DNA of 45,504 nt, from assembly GCA_025054875.1 (NCBI GenBank), contig JANWYS010000008.1, positions 1-45,504 on the forward strand, written 5' to 3'. This DNA comes from Cytophagaceae bacterium. GTDB taxonomy: Bacteria; Bacteroidota; Bacteroidia; Cytophagales; Cytophagaceae. The position numbers and the translations under genes were made by a program. Within the stretch, counting starts at the first letter, position 1; every line of letters begins with the position of its first letter. Below the pieces are notes generated by a model. The model was not told where the DNA came from, made no database searches, and saw only the letters and a list, made by a program, of their open reading frames with translations. Below are positions 9,132 through 18,183 of the stretch, piece by piece.

Positions 9132-10424
9132 ATGCAAACTATAGTAAATTCTATCGTACGCGACAAAGAAATATTTGATTTAATACAAAAAGAGACAGAG
9201 CGCCAGGAGCACGGCATAGAGCTTATAGCATCGGAAAATTTTGTTTCCAGGCAAGTGATGGAAGCAATGGGCACAAGCCTGACAAATAAATACGCTGAGG
9301 GCTTACCGGGTAAAAGATATTATGGAGGTTGTGAGGTAGTAGATAAAGTAGAGCAATTGGCAATAGATCGCGCTAAAAAACTTTTTGGAGCAGTATGGGC
9401 TAACGTACAACCGCACTCGGGTGCTCAAGCCAACACAGCAGTTTTTTTGGCTTGCCTTCAACCTGGAGACACTATATTAGGATTTGATCTTTCTCATGGC
9501 GGACACCTCTCTCATGGTTCACCGGTAAATCTTTCCGGAAAATATTATCGGCCTGTATTTTATGGTGTAGAGAGAGAAAGCGGCATGATAGACATGAACA
9601 AGGTAGAGGAGCTGGCCATGCGAGAGAAGCCCAAGCTGATCATATGCGGAGCTTCGGCATATTCAAGAGATTGGGATTACAAGCGCTTTCGTGAAATTGC
9701 CGATGCGGTAGGAGCATTACTGCTGGCCGACATTTCTCATCCCGCCGGATTGATAGCCAAAAAACTATTGAACGATCCTTTGCCTTATTGTCATATCGTA
9801 TCTACCACTACACACAAAACATTACGCGGCCCCAGGGGCGGGCTTCTTATGATGGGACAGGATTTTGAAAATCCCTGGAAACTTACTACGCCTAAAGGAG
9901 AAATACGTATGATGTCTAATCTGCTGGATATGGCAGTGTTTCCCGGCACTCAGGGTGGTCCTCTGGAACATGTAATTGCTGCCAAAGCTGTAGCCTTTTA
10001 TGAAGCCCTCACGGATGAGTATACCGAATATGCACGTCAGGTGCGTGCCAACGCACAAGCAATGGCAAAGGCCTTCATAGCCAAGGGATATCATATCATT
10101 TCGGGAGGCACGGATAATCATTTAATGCTAATAGACTTACGCTCAAAAAACCTTACCGGAAAAATAGCCGAAACCAGTTTGATAAAAGCAGATATCACCA
10201 TCAACAAAAACATGGTGCCTTTTGATGATAAATCGCCTATGGTAACTTCCGGTATGCGGATAGGTACCGCAGCTGTAACTACCCGAGGGCTCAAGGAAGC
10301 CGACGTAGAGGAAGTGGTGGAACTCATTGATGAAGTTCTCATGCATCATGATGATGATTCGAAGCTGAGAGCTGTGCGTGGCAAAGTAAATGAGATGATG
10401 AAAAAATTCCCTTTGTATTTATAG
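9132..10424 (+). CDS. glyA: Serine hydroxymethyltransferase
   Basis: GlyA interconverts serine and glycine while loading one-carbon units onto tetrahydrofolate. Conserved segments are all present: the N-terminal [26 protein letters not shown], the [12 protein letters not shown] substrate region and [24 protein letters not shown] holds the PLP lysine at residue 229. GIRIGT-like [14 protein letters not shown] closes the C-terminal domain. Length (430) is typical. It is a single-gene plus-strand unit converging on ompH, whose stop lies 2 bp beyond the glyA stop. Confidence 0.97.
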   Translation: MQTIVNSIVRDKEIFDLIQKETERQEHGIELIASENFVSRQVMEAMGTSLTNKYAEGLPGKRYYGGCEVVDKVEQLAIDRAKKLFGAVWANVQPHSGAQANTAVFLACLQPGDTILGFDLSHGGHLSHGSPVNLSGKYYRPVFYGVERESGMIDMNKVEELAMREKPKLIICGASAYSRDWDYKRFREIADAVGALLLADISHPAGLIAKKLLNDPLPYCHIVSTTTHKTLRGPRGGLLMMGQDFENPWKLTTPKGEIRMMSNLLDMAVFPGTQGGPLEHVIAAKAVAFYEALTDEYTEYARQVRANAQAMAKAFIAKGYHIISGGTDNHLMLIDLRSKNLTGKIAETSLIKADITINKNMVPFDDKSPMVTSGMRIGTAAVTTRGLKEADVEEVVELIDEVLMHHDDDSKLRAVRGKVNEMMKKFPLYL

Positions 10425-10425
10425 T

Positions 10426-10983
10426 TCAATATTTGTTGTTGTAGCGTTGGTTATCGGGCTTATCATTAGGATCGCCGAGCCCTAACTCCTCGAGTACATA
10501 ATCGGAGTAGTCGTGAATGGGATTGGTATAGATCATTACCAAGTCGGCGGATTTGTCGAATACAATTTGTAATTGTTTTGCTTTGGCAACTTTTTCTACG
10601 GCCTGAAATATCTTGTCTTGAACGGGTTTTATGAGTTCTTGTTTTTTCAAAAACAGCAAACCTTCAAAGCCAAAGATTTTTTTTTGTTGTTCACGCAACG
10701 CTTTCTCGCGAGCAGCAATAGTGTCTAATCTCTCCTGGCGCATCTCTGCTGTGAGCAATACTTCTTCGGCCTGAAATTTTTCTTTCAATTCATCAAGTTC
10801 TTTTTTGGCCGCATCAATTTCTTTTTGCCATTTTTCTGCAGCTTTGTCTAATTCTTGTTTGGCTTTTTTGTATTCCGGCATTTTGCTCATGATGTATTCA
10901 GAATCTATGTAGCCAAACTTTTGTGCCCACATGAACAGTGGTGTACAACACAATATGGAGATAGTGATGAAAAAACTTTTCAT
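10426..10983 (-). CDS. ompH: OmpH/Skp-family periplasmic chaperone
   Basis: A 185-residue secreted protein. It has a signal peptide (MKSFFITISILCCTPLFMWAQ), then FGYIDSEYIMSKMPEYKKAKQELD, the classic OmpH/Skp opening. A long Lys/Glu coiled coil follows (about residues 35-105), and the C-terminus has FDKSADLVMIYTNP, seen in Bacteroidota members. The family holds unfolded outer-membrane proteins in the periplasm and passes them to BamA, which is encoded directly upstream (59 bp). Many relatives carry two ompH copies after bamA; here there is one. Confidence 0.92.
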   Translation of the reverse strand: MKSFFITISILCCTPLFMWAQKFGYIDSEYIMSKMPEYKKAKQELDKAAEKWQKEIDAAKKELDELKEKFQAEEVLLTAEMRQERLDTIAAREKALREQQKKIFGFEGLLFLKKQELIKPVQDKIFQAVEKVAKAKQLQIVFDKSADLVMIYTNPIHDYSDYVLEELGLGDPNDKPDNQRYNNKY

Positions 10984-11041
10984 AAGCAGGTATCTTTCAT
11001 AAAAACGACACAGTATAAAGGTTCGTATAAGTTAATATAAT

Positions 11042-13615
11042 TTATCTCAATTGTTGTCCGATACTAAATGTAAATACGGGTTTATAAGGGTTAGCGGTGT
11101 TGGGTACTACATCGAGAGGCCATCCATAATCCAGGCCAATCATGCCAAAGGCGGGCATGAATATTTTAGCGCCGAAGCCGAGAGCTCTGTAGTTATCGAA
11201 AGGAGAGAAATCCTTGAGCCGAATCCACGTGTTGCCGGCCTCAAAAAATGCATGTATGGAAAGAGATAGAGCTTGGCTGGATACAACAGGATAGCGGAGT
11301 TCCATAGTATATTTGTTAAATACGGTTCCTCCAACACCGTTGAATTTTCCGGCGGGTAGGGCACCTTGTTCATAGCCACGCAAACCGATGAGGTCCGTAC
11401 CAATGAAATTGTTTACAAATCCGGACAAACCATTTCCACCCAGAATGAATCGCTCAAAGGGCCCTATACCTGTAGCGGGGTTGTAAGAAGCTATGAAACC
11501 AGCATTGGCTTTGGCACGAAGTACAAGGCTTCTTTTTTTTCCGGAGATTAACCTTGCGTACCAATCGCTATCGAACATCCATTTGTGATACTCAATGAAT
11601 TTGTATCGTGTACGTGGAGATAGGTTAGGGTCGGAGTAGTTTACACCATTGAAAAGAGAATAGGGAGGAGTGAGTGACAGAGTTATGGCTACACTGGAAC
11701 CTGCCGTTGGAAATTGTGGTTCGTTGATGCTGTTTCTGGACAGAGAAGTGATAAAAGATATGTTGTTAGAATATCCGGTGTCTATACCAATAACATTTCT
11801 TACCAATGGGAAATTGATGTAGTGATAAAGAGAATATGATAAAGAGTTACTGAGAGAGAAGTTGTCGTCCGGGCGCTTGAGTCTTCGTCCCAGTCCTAAA
11901 CTAAAATTGGAGATGTCTAAATGTTGTTTTATATCTCTGTTAGCACCGACGAAATAATTGATTCTGGAGTGATTAAAAGATGTAGAAAAGGATATGGGTT
12001 TTTTTCCGCCGAACCAAGGTTCCATGAAGGATAGAGCGTAGTTTTGATACATACGCCCTGTGGAAGAAAAGTTTATACTGAGGCGTTGTCCATCGCCGGA
12101 AGGCAAGGGGTCCCATGTTTTAAATTTGTTGACATTACGTAAAGAAAAGTTATTAAATACTACTCCCAATGTACCTACGAAGCCTCCGATGGCGCCTGTA
12201 TACACGTTTCGGTTCATATTACGTCCACCGCCCCATCCTCCGGAGAGTTGAATCTGGTCGTTAGCTTTTTCTTCCACTTTGTAGTGTATATCAACCGTGC
12301 CTTTGGAGGGATTAGGAACTGGATTGATTTCAATTTTTTCGGGGTCGAAATATCCTAACATAGCTAACTCTCGCTGTGAACGTATAAGGTCGGCACGGCT
12401 GAATTTATTTCCGGGAAGTGTCCTGATTTCTCTTAGTATGACATGGTCGTGGGTTTTGGTATTCCCGCTGATATAAATGTTATTGATGATGGCTTCTTTG
12501 CCCTCGTATATGCGCATTTCAATATCAATTGAATCGTTTTCCACCAGGATCTCTACGGGTTCTACATTAAAAAATAAATATCCATTGTCCAGATAAAGCG
12601 AACTTATGTCTGTACCGTTGGGGTTAAAATTGAGCTTGCGTTGAAGTAAGTCGGCGTTGTATACCGTACCTTTTTTTATGTTGAGGATACTATCTAATTG
12701 ACGGGAGGAATATACATAGTTACCTTTCCATGTTATGTTGCGGAAGTAATATTTATTTCCTTCGTGCAAGTTTATCTGAACAATTACTCTTCTGTTTAAT
12801 TTTCTGGCTGAGTTTTTTTTGTTGTAAAAGTATATAGAATCAGAAATTATTTTGGCATCTCTGAATCCTCTTGAGTTGTACACTTCGATTATTTTTTCTT
12901 TGTCGGCCTCATACAGTTTACGCACAAATTTAGAGGAGGTGAATATTTTGTACCATTTTTTTTCTTTTGTTTTTTTCATTTTTTGCTTCAGGTATCTCGT
13001 CTGTAATTGTTGAGCACCTTGAATATCTATTCGATGTACTTTTACTTTTTTGTTTTTCTGCACATGAATTTTGAGAAACACGTGATTTCGGTTTTTAAGC
13101 AGGGAGTCGCGTTCCTGAGTGATGGTGCATTTGGCATTCAGATATCCTTTGTCGAGAAAAAAATTAGTAATTTTTTTGTTAATGTTTTTAATCATAGCAT
13201 CCGTAACTACGGAGCCTTTCAGGTCGCCGATTTTTTCGAGTATGTCGTCTCTGTCAGATTTTTTCACACCGTAGAAAACAAAATTAGACAGGCGTGGCCT
13301 TTCCTTGAGCTGAATTTCAAGATATATGTCATTGCCTTCTATCTTTGTAATAATCACGCTTACATCACCTACCAAACCTTGCTCCCATATTTTTTTTATG
13401 GCGTTACTTATGCGATCTCCCGGTATGAGTATTTTATCTCCAGGCTTCAAATTAGCTAAGGATAAGATATTGGAGGGGTGCAGAAATTCTACACCGGTTA
13501 TGGTGATGTCGGCGATGGTATATTCTTTTGGGTCTTTGTAATCACCATATGTAGGGCCTTGGGCATTACAAAAGAAAGGCGAAGTAAAGAAGAATATAAA
13601 AAGTATTTTTCTCAT
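11042..13615 (-). CDS. bamA: Outer membrane protein assembly factor BamA
   Basis: An 857-residue Omp85 protein. It has a signal peptide (cleavage near CNA-QG), then five POTRA-like repeats to about residue 450. These include YTIADITITGVEFLHP and YKVEEKANDQIQLSGGWGG at the junction. A C-terminal beta barrel follows, with FILGGNGLSGF and DLIGLRGYEQG matching the lid-lock (VRGY-like) motif. It inserts beta-barrel proteins into the outer membrane. Its ATG shares one base with the uppS stop (TAATG at 13617-13613), which suggests translational coupling. The last residues (IGQQLR) lack the usual terminal aromatic. Confidence 0.95.
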   Translation of the reverse strand: MRKILFIFFFTSPFFCNAQGPTYGDYKDPKEYTIADITITGVEFLHPSNILSLANLKPGDKILIPGDRISNAIKKIWEQGLVGDVSVIITKIEGNDIYLEIQLKERPRLSNFVFYGVKKSDRDDILEKIGDLKGSVVTDAMIKNINKKITNFFLDKGYLNAKCTITQERDSLLKNRNHVFLKIHVQKNKKVKVHRIDIQGAQQLQTRYLKQKMKKTKEKKWYKIFTSSKFVRKLYEADKEKIIEVYNSRGFRDAKIISDSIYFYNKKNSARKLNRRVIVQINLHEGNKYYFRNITWKGNYVYSSRQLDSILNIKKGTVYNADLLQRKLNFNPNGTDISSLYLDNGYLFFNVEPVEILVENDSIDIEMRIYEGKEAIINNIYISGNTKTHDHVILREIRTLPGNKFSRADLIRSQRELAMLGYFDPEKIEINPVPNPSKGTVDIHYKVEEKANDQIQLSGGWGGGRNMNRNVYTGAIGGFVGTLGVVFNNFSLRNVNKFKTWDPLPSGDGQRLSINFSSTGRMYQNYALSFMEPWFGGKKPISFSTSFNHSRINYFVGANRDIKQHLDISNFSLGLGRRLKRPDDNFSLSNSLSYSLYHYINFPLVRNVIGIDTGYSNNISFITSLSRNSINEPQFPTAGSSVAITLSLTPPYSLFNGVNYSDPNLSPRTRYKFIEYHKWMFDSDWYARLISGKKRSLVLRAKANAGFIASYNPATGIGPFERFILGGNGLSGFVNNFIGTDLIGLRGYEQGALPAGKFNGVGGTVFNKYTMELRYPVVSSQALSLSIHAFFEAGNTWIRLKDFSPFDNYRALGFGAKIFMPAFGMIGLDYGWPLDVVPNTANPYKPVFTFSIGQQLR

Positions 13616-14367
13616 TAGCGATTTTTGCTGAGCAATTGTTCACTTGTTCTTCCAAATCTTCGTTCACGTTTTTGATAATCTAATACAGCTTCGAATAGAT
13701 GTTGCTTTCTGAAATCAGGCCACAATATATGAGTTATGTAAATTTCAGAGTAGGCTATTTGCCAAAGCAAGAAATTGCTGATGCGCATTTCACCGCTGGT
13801 GCGTATGAGCAACTCCGGGTCGGGCATGTGGCGAGTGTTTAGATAACAAGAAAAAAGATTTTCGGTTATTTGTTCAGGAGATATAATGTTGTTTTTCACA
13901 TCAAGTGCAATTGCTCTTGCTGCTTCTGTTATTTCCCATCGCGCGCTGTAGCTGAGTGCCAGGGTGAGATGGAGTTGAGTGTTGTTAGCGGTGATTTTCA
14001 TCACTTCTTCCAATTCTCTTTGGCATTCTTCCGGCAAACTTTTCAGATTACCTATGGCGCAAAGTTTTATGTTGTTTTTCACCAATTCATTTACTTCTGT
14101 TCTGAGTGTGGAAACCAGTAGTTCCATCAATGCATTTACTTCGTTTTGGGGGCGGTTCCAGTTTTCGGTAGAAAAAGCATAAAGAGTGAGATATTTCACA
14201 TTTAGTTCGCCACAACCCTCTATGACTTCGCGTACCGAAGTGACGGCACTTTTATGACCGAAAATTCGTGCAGCGCCCTTATTTTTAGCCCATCGTCCAT
14301 TGCCGTCCATGATTATGGCAATGTGCTGAGGGATATTGTTTTTATCTATTTGGTTAATGATACTCAT
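13615..14367 (-). CDS. uppS: Isoprenyl (undecaprenyl) diphosphate synthase
   Basis: UppS elongates farnesyl diphosphate with isopentenyl diphosphate to the C55 carrier lipid used for peptidoglycan and surface glycans. Conserved features are IAIIMDGNGRWA with the catalytic Asp at residue 21, YLTLYAFSTENWNRP, and LLIRTSGEMRISNFLLWQ. I start it at ATG 14367 (MSIINQ, 250 residues); the longer frame would begin with TTG at 14379. The nearby -7 box (14384-14377) also argues for 14367. The stop overlaps the bamA start by one base. Confidence 0.95.
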   Translation of the reverse strand: MSIINQIDKNNIPQHIAIIMDGNGRWAKNKGAARIFGHKSAVTSVREVIEGCGELNVKYLTLYAFSTENWNRPQNEVNALMELLVSTLRTEVNELVKNNIKLCAIGNLKSLPEECQRELEEVMKITANNTQLHLTLALSYSARWEITEAARAIALDVKNNIISPEQITENLFSCYLNTRHMPDPELLIRTSGEMRISNFLLWQIAYSEIYITHILWPDFRKQHLFEAVLDYQKRERRFGRTSEQLLSKNR

Positions 14368-14376
14368 CGGAAAATG

Positions 14377-14406
14377 CAAATGTACAAAAAGGAATTGTTT
14401 TTCAAG
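14377..14406 (-). promoter_or_regulatory. Promoter of the uppS-bamA-ompH unit
   Basis: On the minus strand CTTG (14406-14403), an 18-nt spacer and TACATTTG (14384-14377) match the TTTG/TAnnTTTG consensus well. The box ends 9 nt before the uppS ATG, so the leader would be only a few nt. Confidence 0.55.
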
Positions 14407-14421
14407 CTAAAGTTTATAGGG

Positions 14422-15120
14422 CTAAAATTCTTGAGGTTGTGGGCATTTTAGTTTGTAGAAGGTATATGATATGCCTGCACCTGTGTAGAAATACCAATCT
14501 GTGTCGAGGGGATTTCCAGTAGTCTGTTTTCCTATCATACCATTGCTGATTCCATCCAAATAATCACTGAAACATTTGCGAGCTACAAATTCGATATGCA
14601 GGTTCAAATGTTTGTCAGGCGCGTGTTTTATGCCTACACCTATTGGCCAAGCGCTTTGCAGAAAGTCGTTGTTCGAATTTTCGGGCAATGAAGTTGTGGT
14701 TACTTTTGGAGTTGAAGTATAAATGGCAAATCCTGTGCAGAAATATGGGCTGTATTTGTAGAGTGTTTTCTTATCACGGTAGTTAATGAAGTTATACTCT
14801 AACATGAAAGCGGTTTCTGTGATTGTGCCGCTAAAGGAGGCTTGCCGGATGGAGGGTACAATGTATTTACTTTTTTGCTCACTTCCATGGGTTTGTCCGA
14901 ATAACGTGGATATACGTGCGCAAAGTGACTTGCTTATGTTGTATCTATATATAAATTGAGCTGCCGGACGATAGTTTTTAAAACTAAACCGAAAGTTTAC
15001 ATCACCGGTATTATTCACCCCCCCTACGCTTAGCCCAAACTCATGTTTTTGAGCTTTAGATAGAGATACTGCGTACAACAAAACAAAAACTAATAAATGT
15101 TTTCTTAAAAAAAAATGCAT
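14422..15120 (-). CDS. PorG-like (DUF6089) outer-membrane beta-barrel protein, shorter paralogue
   Basis: A 232-residue secreted protein. It has a signal peptide (KHLLVFVLLYAVSLSKAQ) followed by FGLSVGGVNNTGDVNF, amphipathic strands and a C-terminal GISYTFYKLKCP ending. This resembles the 349-residue protein just upstream: both have an aligned N-terminal 'GG..N..G..' start and end in a conserved Cys-Pro region. Both look like eight-stranded-type outer-membrane barrels of the DUF6089/PorG group. PorG is a component of the type IX secretion system in some Bacteroidota, but assignment to that system here is inference. It lies between the longer paralogue and uppS. Confidence 0.65.
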   Translation of the reverse strand: MHFFLRKHLLVFVLLYAVSLSKAQKHEFGLSVGGVNNTGDVNFRFSFKNYRPAAQFIYRYNISKSLCARISTLFGQTHGSEQKSKYIVPSIRQASFSGTITETAFMLEYNFINYRDKKTLYKYSPYFCTGFAIYTSTPKVTTTSLPENSNNDFLQSAWPIGVGIKHAPDKHLNLHIEFVARKCFSDYLDGISNGMIGKQTTGNPLDTDWYFYTGAGISYTFYKLKCPQPQEF

Positions 15121-15140
15121 ACTATTTTAATGTTAGTATG

Positions 15141-15148
15141 CAAAGATA
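15141..15148 (-). promoter_or_regulatory. Candidate -7 box of the shorter PorG-like gene
   Basis: TATCTTTG on the minus strand is an exact TAnnTTTG match, ending 20 nt before the ATG at 15120. No clear -33 element is visible. Confidence 0.35.
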
Positions 15149-15169
15149 ACGTAAAATGTGGTATAATAT

Positions 15170-16219
15170 TTAGTTCCTAAACTTAGGACATACCACTCTG
15201 GTAGGTATAATATACATCAGATGTACGCCAGTTATGATATATGCATCTCTCCTTCCTTTTTTGTCGCCGCGTTGATCCCCGGATTCTACGTTAGGATACA
15301 ACGGATGGTTTGTATCGCCGTTAAATCCTTGCCCATATGCATTGACACTCCAATTTCCATTAGCATCTAAATATATGCCGTTCTTTTTAACAAATTGCTG
15401 ATATTCTCCTGCATTGAACACCAATGTTCCTGTGGTATCATAATACACACTGTTTTGGTTTATCAGCTCCCAACTTCTGTCAGAAAGCAGAGAAGCACTT
15501 TCTCCCTTAAGTTCTTTCAGTTTAGCTTTGTCTACGTAGCGCCCGCCTACATCATCCAGATAATCTGTTGTGGTGAATCTCCATCCAATTTCAAAAGCAA
15601 GGTCAAGTTGTTTAGATAGTTTATAGCGAATACCTAATCCGATAGGAAAAGCGATTTGGTGAAGGCTGTATTTCTTAGGTGCGCCGTCTATCACTCCTTG
15701 GCCTTCTGTGGATAAAGGCTGAAGGTTTACCCACCTTCCATTAAACACAGTTTGTGGGTTATGATGAAAGTATGCTAATCCAACAAAAGCATAGGGAACA
15801 AATTCAGGCCTTTTTTGGTAGCGTCCTCTGTGCTCAATGAAGTCAACAACGGCATCAACTTTAAATTCAAAAATCTGGCTTCTGAACGACAGGTTGCGCA
15901 TTTTTCTGTAAATGTCACCACCCTTATAGGTGAAGTTGGAATTTCTTTCATCGCTTCCTTTTATTCTTCCGTATGAAAATGCGGCTCTCGCAGATAGTCG
16001 TGGAGCTATTCTGTACATGCCAACTGCGCCAATGTTATATTTGGTGAATTTAATACCCGGACTGATGAAGCTTGGACCAGGATCAAGTTCCCCTACATAA
16101 TTCATGGCATTGAGTGTGCCGCCAACGCTCCAGTATTTATTTTTCTTTGAGAATCCTTGTGCAAAGCAATAGTCAGCAACTGCAAAGAGCGTGATAAAAA
16201 GTAGAATATTTTTTTTCAT
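15170..16219 (-). CDS. PorG-like (DUF6089) outer-membrane beta-barrel protein
   Basis: A 349-residue secreted protein. It has a signal peptide (MKKNILLFITLFAVADYCFAQ), then YWSVGGTLNAMNYVGEL and FTKYNIGAVGMYRIAPRLSARAAF. The IAFPIGLGIRYKLSKQLDLA region follows, then the WRFTTTDYLDDVGG segment typical of DUF6089. It ends in ITGVHLMYIIPTRVVCPKF. Members are outer-membrane barrels, PorG in the type IX secretion system among them. Its position between nadK and uppS-bamA is the usual place for such a gene in Bacteroidota. No porK/L/M/N genes are nearby, so a secretion role cannot be shown from the window. Confidence 0.75.
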   Translation of the reverse strand: MKKNILLFITLFAVADYCFAQGFSKKNKYWSVGGTLNAMNYVGELDPGPSFISPGIKFTKYNIGAVGMYRIAPRLSARAAFSYGRIKGSDERNSNFTYKGGDIYRKMRNLSFRSQIFEFKVDAVVDFIEHRGRYQKRPEFVPYAFVGLAYFHHNPQTVFNGRWVNLQPLSTEGQGVIDGAPKKYSLHQIAFPIGLGIRYKLSKQLDLAFEIGWRFTTTDYLDDVGGRYVDKAKLKELKGESASLLSDRSWELINQNSVYYDTTGTLVFNAGEYQQFVKKNGIYLDANGNWSVNAYGQGFNGDTNHPLYPNVESGDQRGDKKGRRDAYIITGVHLMYIIPTRVVCPKFRN

Positions 16220-16263
16220 AACCCAAGTTTTATACTTTGTTACTTAATGCCGATTTAATTTAA

Positions 16264-16271
16264 CAAATGTA
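16264..16271 (-). promoter_or_regulatory. Candidate -7 box of the PorG-like gene
   Basis: TACATTTG on the minus strand matches TAnnTTTG, with a T-rich run in the -33 region. It lies 44 nt upstream of the ATG at 16219. Confidence 0.4.
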
Positions 16272-16342
16272 TTCATTTTTTTCATTTTTGTGAAAAAAAC
16301 TACATTATTTTTTTAGAAAATTGCAATAAATCTGTATTCAAT

Positions 16343-17218
16343 TTAATTTCTTAAGTCTAATCCCCAGTTGAGTTTGTCTCTCAGAGTTTGAAAATAGTTG
16401 TAGTTTTCAAGTTCGACCAAACGGATTTTAAAATCTTCTTTCTTCACGGAGAGTTTGGTTTTGGTAGGAACTTTCACAGATCTGGAATCCAAGGATATCA
16501 AAAAGCTATTGCTTCTACTCTCTACTTCAAATGACAACGTCACGTTATCGGGAACTATCAGTGGCCTTACATTAAGATTGTGCGGGCTTACAGGAGTTAA
16601 TATGAAAAGATTATTCTGAGGCATTACAAGTGGGCCTCCACAACTCAGTGAATAACCGGTTGATCCGGTAGGAGTGGAAATCAACAAGCCATCTGCCCAA
16701 TAAGAATTAAGGTACTCATCATTCAAATAAGTATGCACGACAATCATGGAGGAAGTATCGCGTTTTAATATGGCAAATTCATTCAGGCCATAGTTAATGT
16801 CATTAAAGAGTTCTTCGCCTTCAATTAATTTGATTAGGCTTCTTTCGTTAATTCTGAACTTTTTTGCAAGCAATAAATCAATGGCGTTGTTGATTTCGTT
16901 GCGAGGTGTAGTAGCAAGAAATCCGAGCCTGCCAAGATTAATACCAAGTATAGGTATATTTCTTCGTTCTATAAAAGTAATGGCTTCCAGCAAGGTGCCG
17001 TCTCCACCTAAGCTGAACATGAAGTCTGCATCGAAGATTTCCTCTTTGCGGCTGTAGCATGGATGATTGAAATAGTTTATTCCTTTTTTTTCCAAAAAAA
17101 TTTTAAAAGGCTGATATATCTGCAAAGAAATATTACATTTTTTGAGATAATCAAACATGGATTGAAGATATGCCAATGCATCTTCTTTGCATGGTCTGCC
17201 ATGTATAGCCACTTTCAT
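16343..17218 (-). CDS. nadK: NAD kinase
   Basis: NadK phosphorylates NAD to NADP. The 291-residue protein has FSLGGDGTLLEAI (the GGDGT motif with the catalytic Asp), GINLGRLGFLA, GLLISTPTGSTGYSLSCGGP and the C-terminal beta-rich domain with SFLISLDSRS. It starts at ATG 17218, overlapping the adk stop by 4 bp (ATGA), so the two genes are translationally linked. Confidence 0.96.
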   Translation of the reverse strand: MKVAIHGRPCKEDALAYLQSMFDYLKKCNISLQIYQPFKIFLEKKGINYFNHPCYSRKEEIFDADFMFSLGGDGTLLEAITFIERRNIPILGINLGRLGFLATTPRNEINNAIDLLLAKKFRINERSLIKLIEGEELFNDINYGLNEFAILKRDTSSMIVVHTYLNDEYLNSYWADGLLISTPTGSTGYSLSCGGPLVMPQNNLFILTPVSPHNLNVRPLIVPDNVTLSFEVESRSNSFLISLDSRSVKVPTKTKLSVKKEDFKIRLVELENYNYFQTLRDKLNWGLDLRN

Positions 17219-17796
17219 CGTTTTTGCAAATTACTTAACACAGAAGTTATTTCCTGAAACACTGTGTTAATATCAGCCATTCCATTTATGGCGTAATATT
17301 TATTTTGCGAGGCATAATAATCGGCTACGGGTTTGGTTTTTTTATTATATTCTTCAATTCTTTGTTTGATTAGTTCAGGGTTTTGATCATCACTTCTGCC
17401 CGATGTTTTACCTCTTTCTAAAATTCTTTTGTAAAGTTCTTCATCCTCTACTACCAATGCCAACATACAATGTACTTCTATGCCATTGGCAGAGCACATC
17501 TTGTCGAGGGCCTCAGCCTGAGCTACGGTACGCGGAAAGCCATCAAAAATAAAGCCCTTAGCATCGGGGTTTGATTTTATTTTATTTTCTATCATACCAA
17601 TCACTACATCATCCGGCACGAGCAAACCTTTGTCCATAATGTCTTTGGCATTTTTACCAAGTTCTGTACCGGCTGCAATTTCTGCACGCAATATGTCCCC
17701 TGTGGAGAGGTGAATGAGTTGATAGTGAACAATGAGCTTTTCACTTTGTGTACCTTTGCCTGCACCAGGGGGGCCAAAAAGAACTATATTTAACAT
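17215..17796 (-). CDS. adk: Adenylate kinase
   Basis: Adk interconverts ATP, AMP and ADP. From ATG 17796 the protein is 193 residues. It has the P-loop GPPGAGKGT at 8-16, LSTGDILRAEI for AMP binding, IFDGFPRTVAQAE, and RGKTSGRSDDQ in place of a zinc-type LID, as in short adenylate kinases. A longer frame to 17820 would start with TTG, and the ATG fits the family start better. A strong promoter lies 22-51 bp upstream. Confidence 0.95.
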   Translation of the reverse strand: MLNIVLFGPPGAGKGTQSEKLIVHYQLIHLSTGDILRAEIAAGTELGKNAKDIMDKGLLVPDDVVIGMIENKIKSNPDAKGFIFDGFPRTVAQAEALDKMCSANGIEVHCMLALVVEDEELYKRILERGKTSGRSDDQNPELIKQRIEEYNKKTKPVADYYASQNKYYAINGMADINTVFQEITSVLSNLQKR

Positions 17797-17817
17797 GATG
17801 TTTATGTGTTTTTTTTC

Positions 17818-17847
17818 CAAAAATAGCTAATCACTCTGAGTATCAAA
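17818..17847 (-). promoter_or_regulatory. Promoter of adk-nadK
   Basis: TTTG (17847-17844), an 18-nt spacer and TATTTTTG (17825-17818) on the minus strand match the Bacteroidota consensus exactly. The spacing is the same as at metK. The leader to ATG 17796 is about 15 nt. Confidence 0.6.
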
Positions 17848-18053
17848 ATCAAATAAAAAAAATATTCACGAAACTATACGTAATGTAAGCATTAGAAAAA
17901 GTTTTTCGATTATGAACCAATACAAACAGCTGATCATAGAATAGATGTGTACGACATTTTTTATCGCTATACTGTAGAAATGTCTCACAGAGGCTTTGAA
18001 AATAAAGGATCAATTAAATAAAATTAGGACGATTTTTTTTGATGAAAACTTTA

Positions 18054-18061
18054 TAGATTTG
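18054..18061 (+). promoter_or_regulatory. Candidate -7 box of dnaK
   Basis: TAGATTTG matches TAnnTTTG, with a T-run (18033-18040) in the -33 region. The predicted leader is about 115 nt. Confidence 0.4.
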
Positions 18062-18087
18062 AAATTTGTGTGAACGATTTCAATATT

Positions 18088-18102
18088 ATGACAATCTGTC
18101 AT
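18088..18102 (+). promoter_or_regulatory. Inverted repeat in the dnaK leader (candidate operator)
   Basis: ATGACA-ATC-TGTCAT is a perfect 6-bp inverted repeat. It lies 82 bp before the dnaK ATG and just downstream of the candidate -7 box. It is not the CIRCE element (TTAGCACTC-N9-GAGTGCTAA) bound by HrcA. A regulatory role is inference. Confidence 0.4.
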
Positions 18103-18183
18103 TTGTGTTTTGATGTTTTAAGTATGGCATAACCATTGATGTGAATATTAAAGCATTTAAACATAACTAATTTAGAAAAAACT

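Larger units (their letters stand above)
17821..18183. other. Divergent intergenic region between adk and dnaK
   Basis: This 363-bp gap holds the adk promoter at its left end, a candidate dnaK -7 box at 18054-18061 and an inverted repeat at 18088-18102. A start-less open frame (17896-18021) is probably chance. Confidence 0.5.

Noticed and set aside
17896-18021. Start-less open frame of 41 codons upstream of dnaK with protein-like composition
   Set aside because: The first Met is late in the frame, no family is recognisable, and an open run of this length is expected by chance. A gene remnant cannot be excluded.
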